A DNA stretch of 59,701 nucleotides from Beijerinckiaceae bacterium (GCA_019745195.1 JAIETL010000102.1:1-59701), one strand, 5' to 3'. Shown: positions 16,833 through 26,725, numbered from the stretch's first letter. Notes: a model not told the origin generated them from the letters alone. A program made the numbers and translations.

Positions 16833-18820
16833 GCCAGCACCACCGAAACATGGCGGTCGCCGTCCCGTATGTCCGTCACTGTTATCGTCTTTCGCGCCGG
16901 ATCGTCATCGATGTTCAGGAGCGCGCGCGAGACCGCCTTGTTGAAGTTGGACTCGAACAGGTTGAAGATGCCGCGCCCGCCCTGCGACAGCCCCTTGTCG
17001 CCCGGTGCTCTCTGTCCGTTGATGTAAAGCTCGGGCATCACCAGCTTCTTCAGCTCCTCGATGACGCCGTCTGCGATCTCGATCTTCAGTTTCCGTTCCT
17101 TTTCGAAACGCGCCTTGAAGTTGCGGACATAGATGTCGAAGATCTGCATCGCGGTGTCGGCGCGGATGAAGTCGAACACGACGATGTTGTCGCCGAGGCG
17201 GTTGAGCAGTTCAGGCCGCTTCAGCACCTCCTTGAAATGTTTCTCGATACCCGTGCGAACCCGCTTGCCAACCTCGCGATAAGGCAATTCCGGACTGACC
17301 GTGGTGGTCCGGACGAACGGTCTTCCGCCGATGAACTCGACATCCTCCTGACTGATGCCGAGATTGGAGGTGAAGACGATGATCGCTTCGGAAAAATAGA
17401 CCGTGTCGCCGCGGCCATCGGTCAGACGGCCATCTTCGAGAATCTGCAGGAACTTGTCCATGATGCGCGGATGCGCCTTCTCGATCTCGTCGAAGAGGAC
17501 GACGCAGAAGGGCCGTTCGCGGACAGCCTTGGTCAACTGACCGCCCGCGTCATGGCCGACATAGCCGGGTGGAGCGCCGATCAGGCGGGCCTCGCTGTGC
17601 TCGGCCGAAAACTCGCTCATGTCGAAACGGATGCAGGCGCGTTCGTCGCCGAAGAGCAACTGGCTCAGGGCCTTGGCGAGCTCCGTCTTGCCCGTTCCGG
17701 TCGGGCCGGCGAGAAACAGCACGCCGCGCGGCCGGCCGGACTGGCTCGATGCGGAGGTGTGCGCGCCGCTGAGGCCGAGCACGGAGCTGCGCAGGATATC
17801 GGCGGCCTTGACCACGGCGCGGTCCTGGCCCTTGACGCGCTCGCCGATCTCCGTTTCGGCCCGCCTGATCTTGCCGAGCAGACCGGCCTCGCCATCGGCG
17901 CCATCGGCCTTCCAGGGACTGTCGACGACGCCGAGCTTATAGGCGCGAACCGCATCGGCCAGGTCGCTGAACGGCGTCGGCGGGCGCTTGCTCTTCGCCA
18001 GTTCGGCGATCTTCTCCATGGCGAGGATGGTCATGCCCTCGGTCTGATCGACGAAGGTGGCGAGCAACCTGCTGCGCTGGTCGTCATCGGCCATCGCGGC
18101 AAACCCGTCGAAGCCTTCCGCCAGGGATAGGGCGACCGGCGTACGGGCCTTGCTGGTCGGCATCGGGATCGATTGCTGCCTGATGTTCTCGTTGCCGACG
18201 AGGAGCCAGGCGGGGAGATCGCCAACCTGTTCGACAGCCCAGAAGATCGGCCGATAGATCTGGTCGCCATAGGGCATCACGACGGGCGTCGCCTGATGGC
18301 TCAACTTCAGCATGGCCCCGAACAGGTCGGCTTCCTGCTCGGTGATCTCTTTCGCATTGCGGGTCAGCCGCGAGGCGTAATGGATGAGCACGCCGATATT
18401 CGGCTCGGGCGGTGTCGTCGCGGCTTGAATCCGGCGGCAGATATCCGGAACATGCTGCATCGAGCGCGCCGCGCGCCCGGCTCCGTCGAAGGGCAGGCCG
18501 GTCACGCCGCGCACGAGCTCGATCTTCGCCTCGACCGGCGGAAAGACCTGAAAATCCTCGAAGCGGTCATAGACCAGCAGGGCGTCGAAGCCGTGGATCT
18601 CGAGCAGCGACCAGAGCGTCTCGGTCAGGGGCCGGCGGTAGACGCCGCCGACATGCGGCAAGACATAACGATCGAAGATATTGCCGCTCAGCACGAATTG
18701 CGGCTTTACCGAGAGAAACTGCCCGACATCGCGCAGCCAGGCGGGGGCGCCCGGAGCGAGCGGCAGCAGTTGCTCGGACGTCATGCGTTCGTCGGGGCTC
18801 GATGCGTCAAGCGTAGACAT
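16829..18820 (-). CDS. Clp-type AAA+ ATPase with a degenerate first domain
   Basis: 663 residues from the ATG at 18820, behind GAGG. The first half resembles a AAA-like module without a Walker A (LPHVGGVYRRPLTE, ALLVYDRFEDFQVFPPV, IGVLIHYASRLTRN). The second half is a canonical Clp/ClpB AAA-2 domain (numbers given from the TTG at 18826): Walker A GPTGTGKT at 374-381, FDMSEFSAEHSEARLIGAPP, pore loop GYVGHD, Walker B VVLFDEIEK at 442-450, and a C-terminal D2-small lid. There is no N-terminal Clp N domain and no ClpP loop that I can see. It should unfold or remodel proteins using ATP. ClpV plays this part in type VI secretion, but no sheath genes are here. Confidence 0.9.
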   Translation of the reverse strand: MSTLDASSPDERMTSEQLLPLAPGAPAWLRDVGQFLSVKPQFVLSGNIFDRYVLPHVGGVYRRPLTETLWSLLEIHGFDALLVYDRFEDFQVFPPVEAKIELVRGVTGLPFDGAGRAARSMQHVPDICRRIQAATTPPEPNIGVLIHYASRLTRNAKEITEQEADLFGAMLKLSHQATPVVMPYGDQIYRPIFWAVEQVGDLPAWLLVGNENIRQQSIPMPTSKARTPVALSLAEGFDGFAAMADDDQRSRLLATFVDQTEGMTILAMEKIAELAKSKRPPTPFSDLADAVRAYKLGVVDSPWKADGADGEAGLLGKIRRAETEIGERVKGQDRAVVKAADILRSSVLGLSGAHTSASSQSGRPRGVLFLAGPTGTGKTELAKALSQLLFGDERACIRFDMSEFSAEHSEARLIGAPPGYVGHDAGGQLTKAVRERPFCVVLFDEIEKAHPRIMDKFLQILEDGRLTDGRGDTVYFSEAIIVFTSNLGISQEDVEFIGGRPFVRTTTVSPELPYREVGKRVRTGIEKHFKEVLKRPELLNRLGDNIVVFDFIRADTAMQIFDIYVRNFKARFEKERKLKIEIADGVIEELKKLVMPELYINGQRAPGDKGLSQGGRGIFNLFESNFNKAVSRALLNIDDDPARKTITVTDIRDGDRHVSVVLA

Positions 18821-18891
18821 AGGCAATCACCTCGTTTGAAAGGATGGGTTGGGCCGGAACGATCTGGAAGCCGTCGGCGCCGTGGCATGTT

Positions 18892-20067
18892 TCATAATCG
18901 TCTGGCCGCCTCGATCTTCGCCGGGGCGGCTCTGGACCTGCCGGCAGCGGCGCACGAGCCGGCCACACGTCGCATGGGCATCTCGCCTGGCATCGCCGCA
19001 CGCTCCAGCCCCAGATCGATGCCCGCCTTGTCGAGCCGTGCACGCAGCGCCTCGAAATCACGGCAGAAGCGCGTCTCCATTTCGGTGTCCTGCATCGTCT
19101 CGCCGCGGGTCGCTTCCCTCTCGGCGCCGAATCTGACGACGCTCATGTCGAGCGTCCTGGCCTGCGCGTCGATGGTGATGCGGCAGGCATGCTCGCTCCA
19201 GGCCTTGTCGTGCTTGCCGAGGACCAGTTCGCCTCCGTTCGCGAAACAGGTCTCGAAAGCCTCGCCGACGTCGTAATCGAGCTCGCTGAGCGCGGTCCTC
19301 AGGATCGTCGCGGCCTTGGCGACCTGTTGCGCCTGAACCAGCGCGGTGGCGCGCGCGACGATGTCCTCCGTGAGAATCTCGTCGCCGCGCTGCGCCGCCT
19401 CCAGCGCGGTGCGGATCGCTTCGGCCTCTGGCTTCTCGATTCCGAGCATCGCCACCAGCAATTGGCCGGCGCGTTCGCCTTGCTGGCGTTGGCGAAGTGT
19501 CCTGCGATCGCGCGCCTCGGCGATGCCGGCATTGCTTCTCGAGACGATCTGCTTGAGCCGCTTCAGCTCCTGGTCGAGCGAGCCGCCGAGGCCGGAACCC
19601 ACAATAACGGCCGCGTCCAGAATGCGCCTGACCTCCTGAACAGTCGCATCGGATGCGCCCGGCAGGAGCCTTTTCGCGGCCAAGCGCATGCTCTCGGCGG
19701 TGTCTGGCTCGTCCGCGCGGCGAAGGGCCGGCCCTCCGTCCATGGCTGCGCGTGGTATCGCCTCCGCGAGCGCGACCGCCGCCCTGGCCTCTTCGAGCCC
19801 GGCAAAGAGGCGGTTGTTCCAGTCCTGCGTGGCAATGAGCTGAGCCACGAGCGCGCCCGCCTCCACAGGCGCGTCCGAAGGAGCGAGCGCCGGGACTTCA
19901 GCGATGCCGAGGCCGGACTCTGCGGCACGAAGGGCGTCTAATTCCGCTGCCAGCAACTCCGCCTTGCGGCGGTACTCGGCAAGCAACGCGCAGCCGTCCT
20001 CGAAACTGAGAGCGCCGGGCGTGCTGTCATCGACCAGGCGCCACTTCGCCGTCTTCGGTCCGCTCAT
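18892..20067 (-). CDS. Helical/coiled-coil protein opening the kinase operon
   Basis: 391 residues from the ATG at 20067, preferred over the TTG at 20097 because GGAGAG lies upstream of it. It is mostly helical, with Ala/Leu/Glu-rich runs (LLAEYRRKAELLAAELDALRA, LDQELKRLKQIVSRSNAGIA), followed by a beta-rich tail (ACRITIDAQARTLDMSVVRFG). There are no membrane helices or catalytic motifs. The C-terminal 30 residues are Arg/Ala-rich. I recognise no family. As the first gene of the operon with the AAA+ ATPase immediately downstream (71 bases), it could be the substrate, scaffold or adaptor of that ATPase (inference). Confidence 0.7.
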   Translation of the reverse strand: MSGPKTAKWRLVDDSTPGALSFEDGCALLAEYRRKAELLAAELDALRAAESGLGIAEVPALAPSDAPVEAGALVAQLIATQDWNNRLFAGLEEARAAVALAEAIPRAAMDGGPALRRADEPDTAESMRLAAKRLLPGASDATVQEVRRILDAAVIVGSGLGGSLDQELKRLKQIVSRSNAGIAEARDRRTLRQRQQGERAGQLLVAMLGIEKPEAEAIRTALEAAQRGDEILTEDIVARATALVQAQQVAKAATILRTALSELDYDVGEAFETCFANGGELVLGKHDKAWSEHACRITIDAQARTLDMSVVRFGAEREATRGETMQDTEMETRFCRDFEALRARLDKAGIDLGLERAAMPGEMPMRRVAGSCAAAGRSRAAPAKIEAARRL

Positions 20068-20371
20068 GACAGCTCGCTCTCCGCCCGGTTTTAACAAGAT
20101 CAGGAGTGGTCAATTCGCTTGGCAGGCACGATCGACATATTATTCTAACCTCGCCTCGCAAGCCGTCCAGCTTGCCTCTCGCAGAGATGATGAGTCGTCT
20201 TAATGAGCTGGTAGACCAAGAGCCGGAGTCCGACGCCTGAAGATATCGGAACTATGCTGAACCCGGCTTTGTCCCGCGTGGAACGAGCCGGACTTGCCTT
20301 GCAACAGGACGGCTTGCTTCGAAATTTTACAGTGAATTTGAGTGCCGCTGCGGAAACAGACATGGCATGTG

Positions 20372-21286
20372 ATGGGAATGAACAAGGCCCCCGATAAACT
20401 GCAGCCGACCCAGTCCCCCCCCGATGGGCATGACGAAATTGTCCATGCGGGCGCAACAAAACGCCAGAGACGCGACAGCGTTGCGACGACGGCCGAGCAG
20501 CCGCCGGCGCGGCCGGACGCGGCGCGTCTGAAACTCCTGGCCGATCTGCGGCGGCTCAGCTTCGCGGCCCTGCGGGCTCAGCCGCCAGATTATGCCCAGG
20601 CGCGGTTCTGGCTGCTGCACGCATCTAGACGCGGCGATGCCTGGGCGTCGCTGACGCTGGGCCTCCTCCATGGCGAGGGTCTGGGCGGGACCGCCGACCC
20701 CAAGCGCGCGGCGCGGCTGTTTCGCAGAGCCGGGAGGAGTGGCGATCCCGAAGGGATGTTTCGCTGCGGCGTCGCCTTCCAGTTCGGGGAAGGCGTGCCT
20801 GAAGACGGCAAGGAAGCTGCGCGCTGGTATGCACGCGCCGCGCGGGCCGGCCATTCCTGCGCTGCCTTCAATCTTGCGACGATGCTCGCGGTAGGGACGG
20901 GGATCGCGCAAAACCCGGCCCGAGCAATAAGGTTTTACGAGCAGGCTGCAGCCGGCGGCGAGACACGCGCACTAGTCAATCTCGCCAATATCTACGTGCG
21001 AGCCGACGCGGTGGCGCAGAATCTGCCCGAGGCGGCCAGGCTCTATGGCCTCGCGGTCGAGCAGGGCGATGCCGGAGCCGCTTTCCACCTCGCGCAGTTA
21101 CAGTTTCACGGCTATGGCGTGGCACGCGATCTCGTTTTGGCGAAGGCGCTGCTGCTCTTCGCCGACCGTCAGGGCTTTCAAGGCGCGGGCAGTATGCTGG
21201 AAACTGTCGATGGAGAGATGAACGCAGCTGAGCGGCGCGCCGCCGTGAAGGAGGCTACGCGGCGCTGGGGCAGGCCGCAGCAATAG
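20372..21286 (+). CDS. Sel1-repeat protein
   Basis: 304 residues; the ATG at 20372 or 20378 is likely. After a short charged leader there are six or so Sel1 repeats: ASLTLGLLHGEGLGGTADPK, GMFRCGVAFQFGEGVPEDGK, AAFNLATMLAVGTGIAQNPA, ALVNLANIYVRADAVAQNLP, AAFHLAQLQFHGYGVARDL. Sel1 repeats form solenoids that bind proteins. It has no signal peptide, so it is cytosolic. It is divergent from the kinase operon across a 275-base gap, and its repeats resemble those in the kinase tail, so both may bind the same partner (inference). Confidence 0.88.
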   Translation: MGMNKAPDKLQPTQSPPDGHDEIVHAGATKRQRRDSVATTAEQPPARPDAARLKLLADLRRLSFAALRAQPPDYAQARFWLLHASRRGDAWASLTLGLLHGEGLGGTADPKRAARLFRRAGRSGDPEGMFRCGVAFQFGEGVPEDGKEAARWYARAARAGHSCAAFNLATMLAVGTGIAQNPARAIRFYEQAAAGGETRALVNLANIYVRADAVAQNLPEAARLYGLAVEQGDAGAAFHLAQLQFHGYGVARDLVLAKALLLFADRQGFQGAGSMLETVDGEMNAAERRAAVKEATRRWGRPQQ

Positions 21287-21439
21287 TCCGATGGATTTCA
21301 GCGGAATTCAGCTGTGTGGAGCAGCGGCACGGCTTAGCATCATATGAGGTCAACGGGACGACACCTTAGCCCGCGAAGGTTTGGTCCATCGACGGATCGT
21401 ACCCCTTGCGCGAATTCTTGAGAGAAGGAGCATCTCACC

Positions 21440-22261
21440 ATGCCGGCTTCATCGAATTTCGGCCGTCTCGGCCTCGCGGCGATTATCGTCGCAGCCGGCC
21501 TGCAGGACAGCCCCGTCCTTGCGCAGACATCCAGCCCGGTGCTGCCTTACGGCGGCCGGTTGGCGATACCGTCCGACGCGATCACCTCCGAACGCCTGGC
21601 CCTTGCCGCTGTCGCGTTGAATCCGGCCATTCTCGACGACGATGATTTCTACGCCAATCTGGCGGTCAAATATCTCTGCGACGACGCGCTACGGGCGTTC
21701 GGCAGTGAATTTCAGGCTGCGGGAACATTCGCCGACTTCCGGGCCGCGACGCGCTCCAGGCTCGCGGCCTCTATGCGGGGGACCCGCCGCAGTTTCCAGA
21801 TGAAATCCGGCGGGCGCCTCGAAAGCTACGACGTCGCCAACCAGCGTTTTCCGGTCAGCGCCAGCTTCTGGAGCAAAAGCTATGGTCAGCCCTCCAATGT
21901 CTTGACGATCGAGGGGCGCGACGACGCCGCGTCCACATGTCCCCAGGCCTTCCGTCGGCCGGGCCTGCCCAAGCCCAATGGCAGCTATGCCCGGTTCTGG
22001 CGCATCGAACTCGACCGGCCGGTCGACCGGTTTCCGTTCCCGATCGAGGCCGCCCGCGCCGAAGCGCTCGTCGCCACGGCCGATCGCGGCGTCGACCTCG
22101 AGCTCGATCTCGAACTCACCGGCGCCCGGCGGTTCGAGGGCTTCGGCAACGGGCGCTCGATCACGCTCACGGGGCGCGTCCTCAAGCTCCGGGTATTCAG
22201 CACGCGCCTGCGGCAGATGAAGTATGGCGACCAGCGGCCGCTGTTTGAAATTCCGTCGTAG
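21440..22261 (+). CDS. Secreted protein of unknown function
   Basis: 273 residues with an N-terminal leader (FGRLGLAAIIVAAGLQDSPVLAQ). The ATG at 21440 has GAAGGAG upstream. The mature protein has a DDDDFYANLAVKYLCDDALRAF segment and repeated beta-type motifs (FWRIELDRPVDRFPFPIEAAR, VDLELDLELTGARRFEGFGN, SITLTGRVLKLRVFSTRLRQ). I recognise no family. It ends 12 bases before the PAP2 gene, so the two form an operon, but this one is exported and the phosphatase has no leader. Confidence 0.65.
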   Translation: MPASSNFGRLGLAAIIVAAGLQDSPVLAQTSSPVLPYGGRLAIPSDAITSERLALAAVALNPAILDDDDFYANLAVKYLCDDALRAFGSEFQAAGTFADFRAATRSRLAASMRGTRRSFQMKSGGRLESYDVANQRFPVSASFWSKSYGQPSNVLTIEGRDDAASTCPQAFRRPGLPKPNGSYARFWRIELDRPVDRFPFPIEAARAEALVATADRGVDLELDLELTGARRFEGFGNGRSITLTGRVLKLRVFSTRLRQMKYGDQRPLFEIPS

Positions 22262-22273
22262 AGGAGGATTGCG

Positions 22274-23668
22274 ATGAAGAGACAGGAGATGCCCGAAGCG
22301 TCCCGCGAGCCGGGTGCGTCCCCGTCCCGAATCCATGATGCCAATCGCCACGAACTGGACGGGCTTTCGCTGGAATGGCGTTGCGCCGTCATGCAGGATC
22401 AGGCGCGCCGGCTGGACGAGGCCTATGACGCCTTCGTGGCGAGCCCGGCCGAGCCCACCTGCGAGATCCGCCGGATCGAACTTGCAGGTGGCGCCGCTGA
22501 TCGGCTTCGCGCGGTCTTCGGCAGCGGCACCGTCCGCGCCGTCGCCTATGACGCCGAACTGGCGATGGCCCACCTCGCCGCGAGGGATACGCTCGAACAG
22601 CCCCGCACAGGATCGCCGGACGCATCCGATGGCGACCTTGCCGACGATTATCGGCGCGCGCTCGGGCGCGGGGCCGATATTCCCGGCCACGACCTGTTTC
22701 ACCTGAGCTCCGCTTTCACGGATGGCCGCGTCGATGCCGAGGAGATGCTGGTGCTTCGCAGGCAGTCTGCGGCGTCCCGCGACGGGCGACCGGTCGCCGA
22801 GCAACTCGCATCCGGATTTGCCGGGCATGAGAGCGATGCCGCGCTGATGCGATCGTGCCAGTTCAACAATCCCAACGCCGCCGTTCCGCTCAGCCGGGTC
22901 GCCGGGACGTTAGAATCGGCGCTGGATAGCCCCGCAGCGGAGCCCTGGAAGGCCAAGGGTTATTACGCCGGCTACAGTAACTATCTCGCGCCCGAGGAGA
23001 TCGGTGTGGCGGAAATTGTGTCGCCGCCGCCCGAGCCCGGCAGCGACGCCTATCGACGCGACCTCGATGCCGTCCGCAATGCCAACCGCGAGCGCAGCGC
23101 CGAGCAGATGGAGGCGGCGCGGCTGGACGCCGAGATGAGCGTGTTCCGCTTCGCCGACGTGCTCGGACCCGGCTTCGCCCCCGAGGCCGTGCCGTTTTCG
23201 GCCGGGTTCCTTCGCCAGGCCTTTCTCGATAGCGACAATGCCATCGCGGCGGTCAAGGCCAGCGTCGGGCGGGCACGCCCTTTCATGGTCGACCCGGAGA
23301 TCGTGACGATTGTCGAACAGCCGCCGAATGCGTCCTTCCCCAGCGGCCATTCGGCGTTCGGGCATCTCAATGCCAGGCTTCTGGCGCGTGCCGTGCCGGA
23401 ACAGGCCGATGCTTTGCTGGCACGCGGCGACGCCTATGCGGCTCGTCGGGTCATCGCCGGCGTGCATTTTCCGAGCGACCTCGAAGGTGGCCGCGAGGCC
23501 GCGATCCAGGCCGAGCGGATGCTGATGGACGATCCGCGGTTCCGGCGCGACTTCGAGCGCGCCCGATCGGAGCTGCGGCAGGCCCTGGGCCTGGAGGAGG
23601 CAGCGATGCCGCCCGCAAAACAACAACGCATGCCGTCGGCGCATCGGGATCAGGGCCGCGCCGATTAG
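22274..23668 (+). CDS. PAP2/class-A-like phosphatase with a shared N-terminal domain
   Basis: 464 residues from the ATG at 22274 behind GAGGAGG. The C-terminal third carries all PAP2 motifs: KX6RP (Lys328, Arg335-Pro336 in KASVGRARP), PSGH (356-359) and RX5HX3D (Arg392, His398, Asp402 in RVIAGVHFPSD), with the SGHS form of class-A acid phosphatases. There is no signal peptide or membrane helix, unusual for this family, so it may work in the cytosol on nucleotides or other phosphate esters (inference). Residues about 24-140 are a separate domain also found in the HNH-like protein at 27585-28301 (NRxxLD, AYDA, PDAS and GRxxDIPG are shared). Confidence 0.85.
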   Translation: MKRQEMPEASREPGASPSRIHDANRHELDGLSLEWRCAVMQDQARRLDEAYDAFVASPAEPTCEIRRIELAGGAADRLRAVFGSGTVRAVAYDAELAMAHLAARDTLEQPRTGSPDASDGDLADDYRRALGRGADIPGHDLFHLSSAFTDGRVDAEEMLVLRRQSAASRDGRPVAEQLASGFAGHESDAALMRSCQFNNPNAAVPLSRVAGTLESALDSPAAEPWKAKGYYAGYSNYLAPEEIGVAEIVSPPPEPGSDAYRRDLDAVRNANRERSAEQMEAARLDAEMSVFRFADVLGPGFAPEAVPFSAGFLRQAFLDSDNAIAAVKASVGRARPFMVDPEIVTIVEQPPNASFPSGHSAFGHLNARLLARAVPEQADALLARGDAYAARRVIAGVHFPSDLEGGREAAIQAERMLMDDPRFRRDFERARSELRQALGLEEAAMPPAKQQRMPSAHRDQGRAD

Positions 23669-23692
23669 AGGTTCTGACCTGTTCGAGGCGTC

Positions 23693-26600
23693 TCAGGTCG
23701 CTGCCGCGCTCGTGGCTTCCTCTCGCGCAATGGGCGGCATCAACTGCCGGGCCAGGGTCCCGGCAAGCTGCTGCAGGTCCTGCGTGGCCGGCCGTGTCTT
23801 TGCGGTGCGACGATACTGATTGAGCTGGTGCAGGGCATAGCAATAGGCCGCGCCCATCTGCATCTCCCGGGCCGCCTCCGGAAAGCTCCCACGAGCGACC
23901 CATTGCAATTGGGCGACGAGTTCGGCGGGTTCGCCTGCCTCCGCCAGCCTGCCCTGGAAGATCTCGGTCTGTTCGGGATGGCGCGACAGCAGGCTGCCGA
24001 CGTCATAGCGATAGGCGCACGGGGTCCGGCAATCAGTGCAGCCGGGGAACGGCAGGTCCAGGGGCGATTGCGGCCTCCGAGCGGTCGCGACGGCTTCGGC
24101 GAAGCGGCTGAGCGTTTGCGACGCCATGTCCCGGCTGCCGGACGCTGACGGGACTACATCGAGACGGCTGGCCAGTTCGTCGCCGCGCCGCAAGATCTCC
24201 GCCATCTCCGGAAAGCGCCAGGCTCCATAGGCTCCGCGCGACTCGATTTCGTCGGCGAGCAGGGCAGCGAAGACGCGGCCGGCCGCGCCGGCCTCGCCGC
24301 AGCGTTCGCAGGCGGGCGCGAACCGCTCGGTGTAGAGCCTGGCGACCGCCATCAGCTCCGTCGGCTGGCCCGCGGCCCGCAGATAGACGGCATTGAAGGC
24401 CTGCACGAGACCATGGAACGCGGCCGGACGGCGCTTCTGCATCGCGTCGAGCATGGCGGCGCCATTTGGCTCCGCGCCGGAATGCGCCCGCGCCAGATCG
24501 GCCTCGCGCACCTTGGGCGCGCTTTCCTTGGCGGGCGAGAGCGGCACCTTGAGCAGGACCGGATTCAGCAGCCGCTCGGCATAAACGATCGCCTCGCCTT
24601 TCTGGAGCCGGGCGAGATGATCGATCTGGCCCTGATCGAGATTCATCGTGGTGCCGACGGCCTCGCGGTCGTCCTTGGCCAGCAGGCGATGAATGATCTT
24701 CAGATTGGTGTTCTTGATCGCATCAGGCACGAGCTTCACCGGGATCTGCTCCGCCATCAGGATGCCTTCGCCATAGGCGCGGATCTCGGACAGGATGTTG
24801 GTGAAGACCTCGATGGCGCGGCCTTTGGGATTGGCGTTGTCGCCGCCCTGTTCCATGCCGACATTGCGCAGCAGCCGGTGCGCCTCCTCGATCAGCGTGA
24901 CGTGCCGCAGCCTGCCTGGCGCCGCATCGGCGGGCGCCGCATCCTGCGCGGCATGGCTTCGGCCCTCGTGATATTCGGCGAGCCGGATCAACAGAAGCCC
25001 GATCAGGAAGGCTTTCTCGTCATCGCTGACCAGCGCCTTCAGTTCGATGATGCAGGGCGCGCCGAACAGCTCCTCGGCGCTGTGGGAGCGGCGCGTGTTG
25101 AACATCGGGCCTTTGCCGCCGCTGCCCTTCAACTGGCCCAGCCGCGCGACGAGGCCCGCGGTGACGTCCATCTTGATGCGGCTGTCATAGCCCATGCGGT
25201 CGATGACGACCCTGACCTTGCGTTCGAGATCGTCGAGCGTCGGAAAGGCGAGGCCGCCCGCAGCCTCGCCGCCGCGCAGATTGGTGTTGTCGGCGAGGTT
25301 CCAGCCGCGATCGACGTAGGTCTCCTCGATGCTCTGCTCGAGGATATAGGGCATCGGCGCGTAGAGCACGAAGGCGGCCGAGAAGAGCTGCTTGAGATAG
25401 TCGATATGCGATTGCACCAGCGTCCCCGCGGGAACCTCGAACGGGTTCAACCGCAAGGGCGCCACCGTCTCGTTGCCGACGGTGAAGATGTGCGGCGGCC
25501 GCTTGGCGAAGCGGGGATCGGCGAGCAGCTCGCGATATTCCGATTTCGCGGATTCGACGACGAGGAAGGGAATGTCGTTGGCCGCGAGCTGGGCCAGGAT
25601 CTGGAAGCAGGTGTTGGTCTTGCCGCTGCCGGTGACGCCGACGATCAGCCCGTGCGCCGTCAGATCGTCGAGCGGCATCGCGAGCTGGTTGCCGCTCGGG
25701 CGGCCCTCGGCGAGGATTTCGCCGATCTCGAGCCTACGCGGGGGGGCGTCGTCCCGGATCACGATCGGCTGGGCTCCGAAGGCGGCGTGGCCGACGATCT
25801 CGTAGCCGGGAAACTCCTGCGCGGGCGGGGTGACCATCCATGCGAGCTGCCGGCTGGACAATGCCCGTGGCACGCTCGCGGTGGCCTGGCCCTGCTCGCA
25901 GGGCGTGGCGCGCATCGGGTCCGGCAGGGACAGCGCGCCGCTGAGGCCGCTCTGCAGCAGGGCGGCGCCGCGATCGGCCACCTCGGCCTCGGGCGCCGAG
26001 AACCAGGCGTCGACCTCCCACATGCCGTAGAGCATGCCGTCGTCATAGCGCTCGCGGACGGTCTCGAGCAGGGCGACATAGCGGTCGCGCTCGCGGTCCA
26101 GTGCCGCCGCTCCCTCCAGCGCGGGCTGACGCGTCACATCGGTCAGGATGCGGTCGAATTGGCCGGCCCAGTCGGTCGTGTCCTGGCGCGGCTGCGGCCG
26201 CGCCCGCACCAGATAGCGCCATTTGTGCCCGACGAGTCCGCGGCAGAGCCTGTCGAGCACATGGCCGGCGGCATCCGCATCCGGCGGGCTCGGCGCGCCG
26301 GTGATCTGGCGCATATGCGGGTGGCGTTCGCGTAAGGAGGGCCCGTCGCCGCCGGTGCTGACGAGATTGCGCAGGGCGCTGGAGAGGACCGGCTCGAGGT
26401 CAGCGTCCCGACCGTCCGATCTCTCCGCTCCGAAACAGCATTCGATCGCGGTTCCGGTTCCCGTCAACGAAAACGCCCAAGATGGGTGCAGGCCATGCAG
26501 CCCAGTCACCAGTTCCTCGACGGCCTTCGACAATTCGCCGACGGATTCGCCCCAGAAACGCGCATGCCTCAGCAGCCGCGTGAACCGCATCGAGCGGAAC

Positions 26601-26704
26601 AGCGCCTCGAACTCGGCCTCGCCGGGCCTTGCGAAGAAAGCCCCGGCGGCGTCGCGGTCAGCCTTGGTCAGCTTGGCGATGGAGTGTGCGAAATCCTGAG
26701 GCAT
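23693..26704 (-). CDS. HerA/FtsK-like ATPase with Cys-rich C-terminus
   Basis: 1003 residues. The ATPase core has Walker A GVTGSGKT (356-363), ESAKSEYRELL, and Walker B HVTLIEEAHRLL (about 601-612), the pattern of HerA/DUF87 translocases. The N-terminal 300 residues are helical with no known fold that I can name. The C-terminus carries Cys799 and Cys802 (CERC) and Cys889, 892 and 896 (CTDCRTPC), which together look like a metal-binding module. HerA-type ATPases form hexameric pumps that move DNA or protein, usually with a nuclease or a secretion partner. Here the operon offers an HNH-like protein and a membrane protein. It is convergent with the PAP2 gene. Confidence 0.88.
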   Translation of the reverse strand: MPQDFAHSIAKLTKADRDAAGAFFARPGEAEFEALFRSMRFTRLLRHARFWGESVGELSKAVEELVTGLHGLHPSWAFSLTGTGTAIECCFGAERSDGRDADLEPVLSSALRNLVSTGGDGPSLRERHPHMRQITGAPSPPDADAAGHVLDRLCRGLVGHKWRYLVRARPQPRQDTTDWAGQFDRILTDVTRQPALEGAAALDRERDRYVALLETVRERYDDGMLYGMWEVDAWFSAPEAEVADRGAALLQSGLSGALSLPDPMRATPCEQGQATASVPRALSSRQLAWMVTPPAQEFPGYEIVGHAAFGAQPIVIRDDAPPRRLEIGEILAEGRPSGNQLAMPLDDLTAHGLIVGVTGSGKTNTCFQILAQLAANDIPFLVVESAKSEYRELLADPRFAKRPPHIFTVGNETVAPLRLNPFEVPAGTLVQSHIDYLKQLFSAAFVLYAPMPYILEQSIEETYVDRGWNLADNTNLRGGEAAGGLAFPTLDDLERKVRVVIDRMGYDSRIKMDVTAGLVARLGQLKGSGGKGPMFNTRRSHSAEELFGAPCIIELKALVSDDEKAFLIGLLLIRLAEYHEGRSHAAQDAAPADAAPGRLRHVTLIEEAHRLLRNVGMEQGGDNANPKGRAIEVFTNILSEIRAYGEGILMAEQIPVKLVPDAIKNTNLKIIHRLLAKDDREAVGTTMNLDQGQIDHLARLQKGEAIVYAERLLNPVLLKVPLSPAKESAPKVREADLARAHSGAEPNGAAMLDAMQKRRPAAFHGLVQAFNAVYLRAAGQPTELMAVARLYTERFAPACERCGEAGAAGRVFAALLADEIESRGAYGAWRFPEMAEILRRGDELASRLDVVPSASGSRDMASQTLSRFAEAVATARRPQSPLDLPFPGCTDCRTPCAYRYDVGSLLSRHPEQTEIFQGRLAEAGEPAELVAQLQWVARGSFPEAAREMQMGAAYCYALHQLNQYRRTAKTRPATQDLQQLAGTLARQLMPPIAREEATSAAAT

Positions 26705-26725
26705 CGGGCGCTGGTCCGAGCTCGC

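Noticed and set aside
10157..20067. Type VI secretion locus
   Set aside because: Kinase, phosphatase, FHA and Clp ATPase are present, but no TssB/TssC, Hcp, VgrG, TssM or baseplate genes are seen in the window.
24413..26335. 640-codon plus-strand frame opposite the HerA-like gene
   Set aside because: It is the shadow of the minus-strand ATPase gene, whose Walker motifs are clear.
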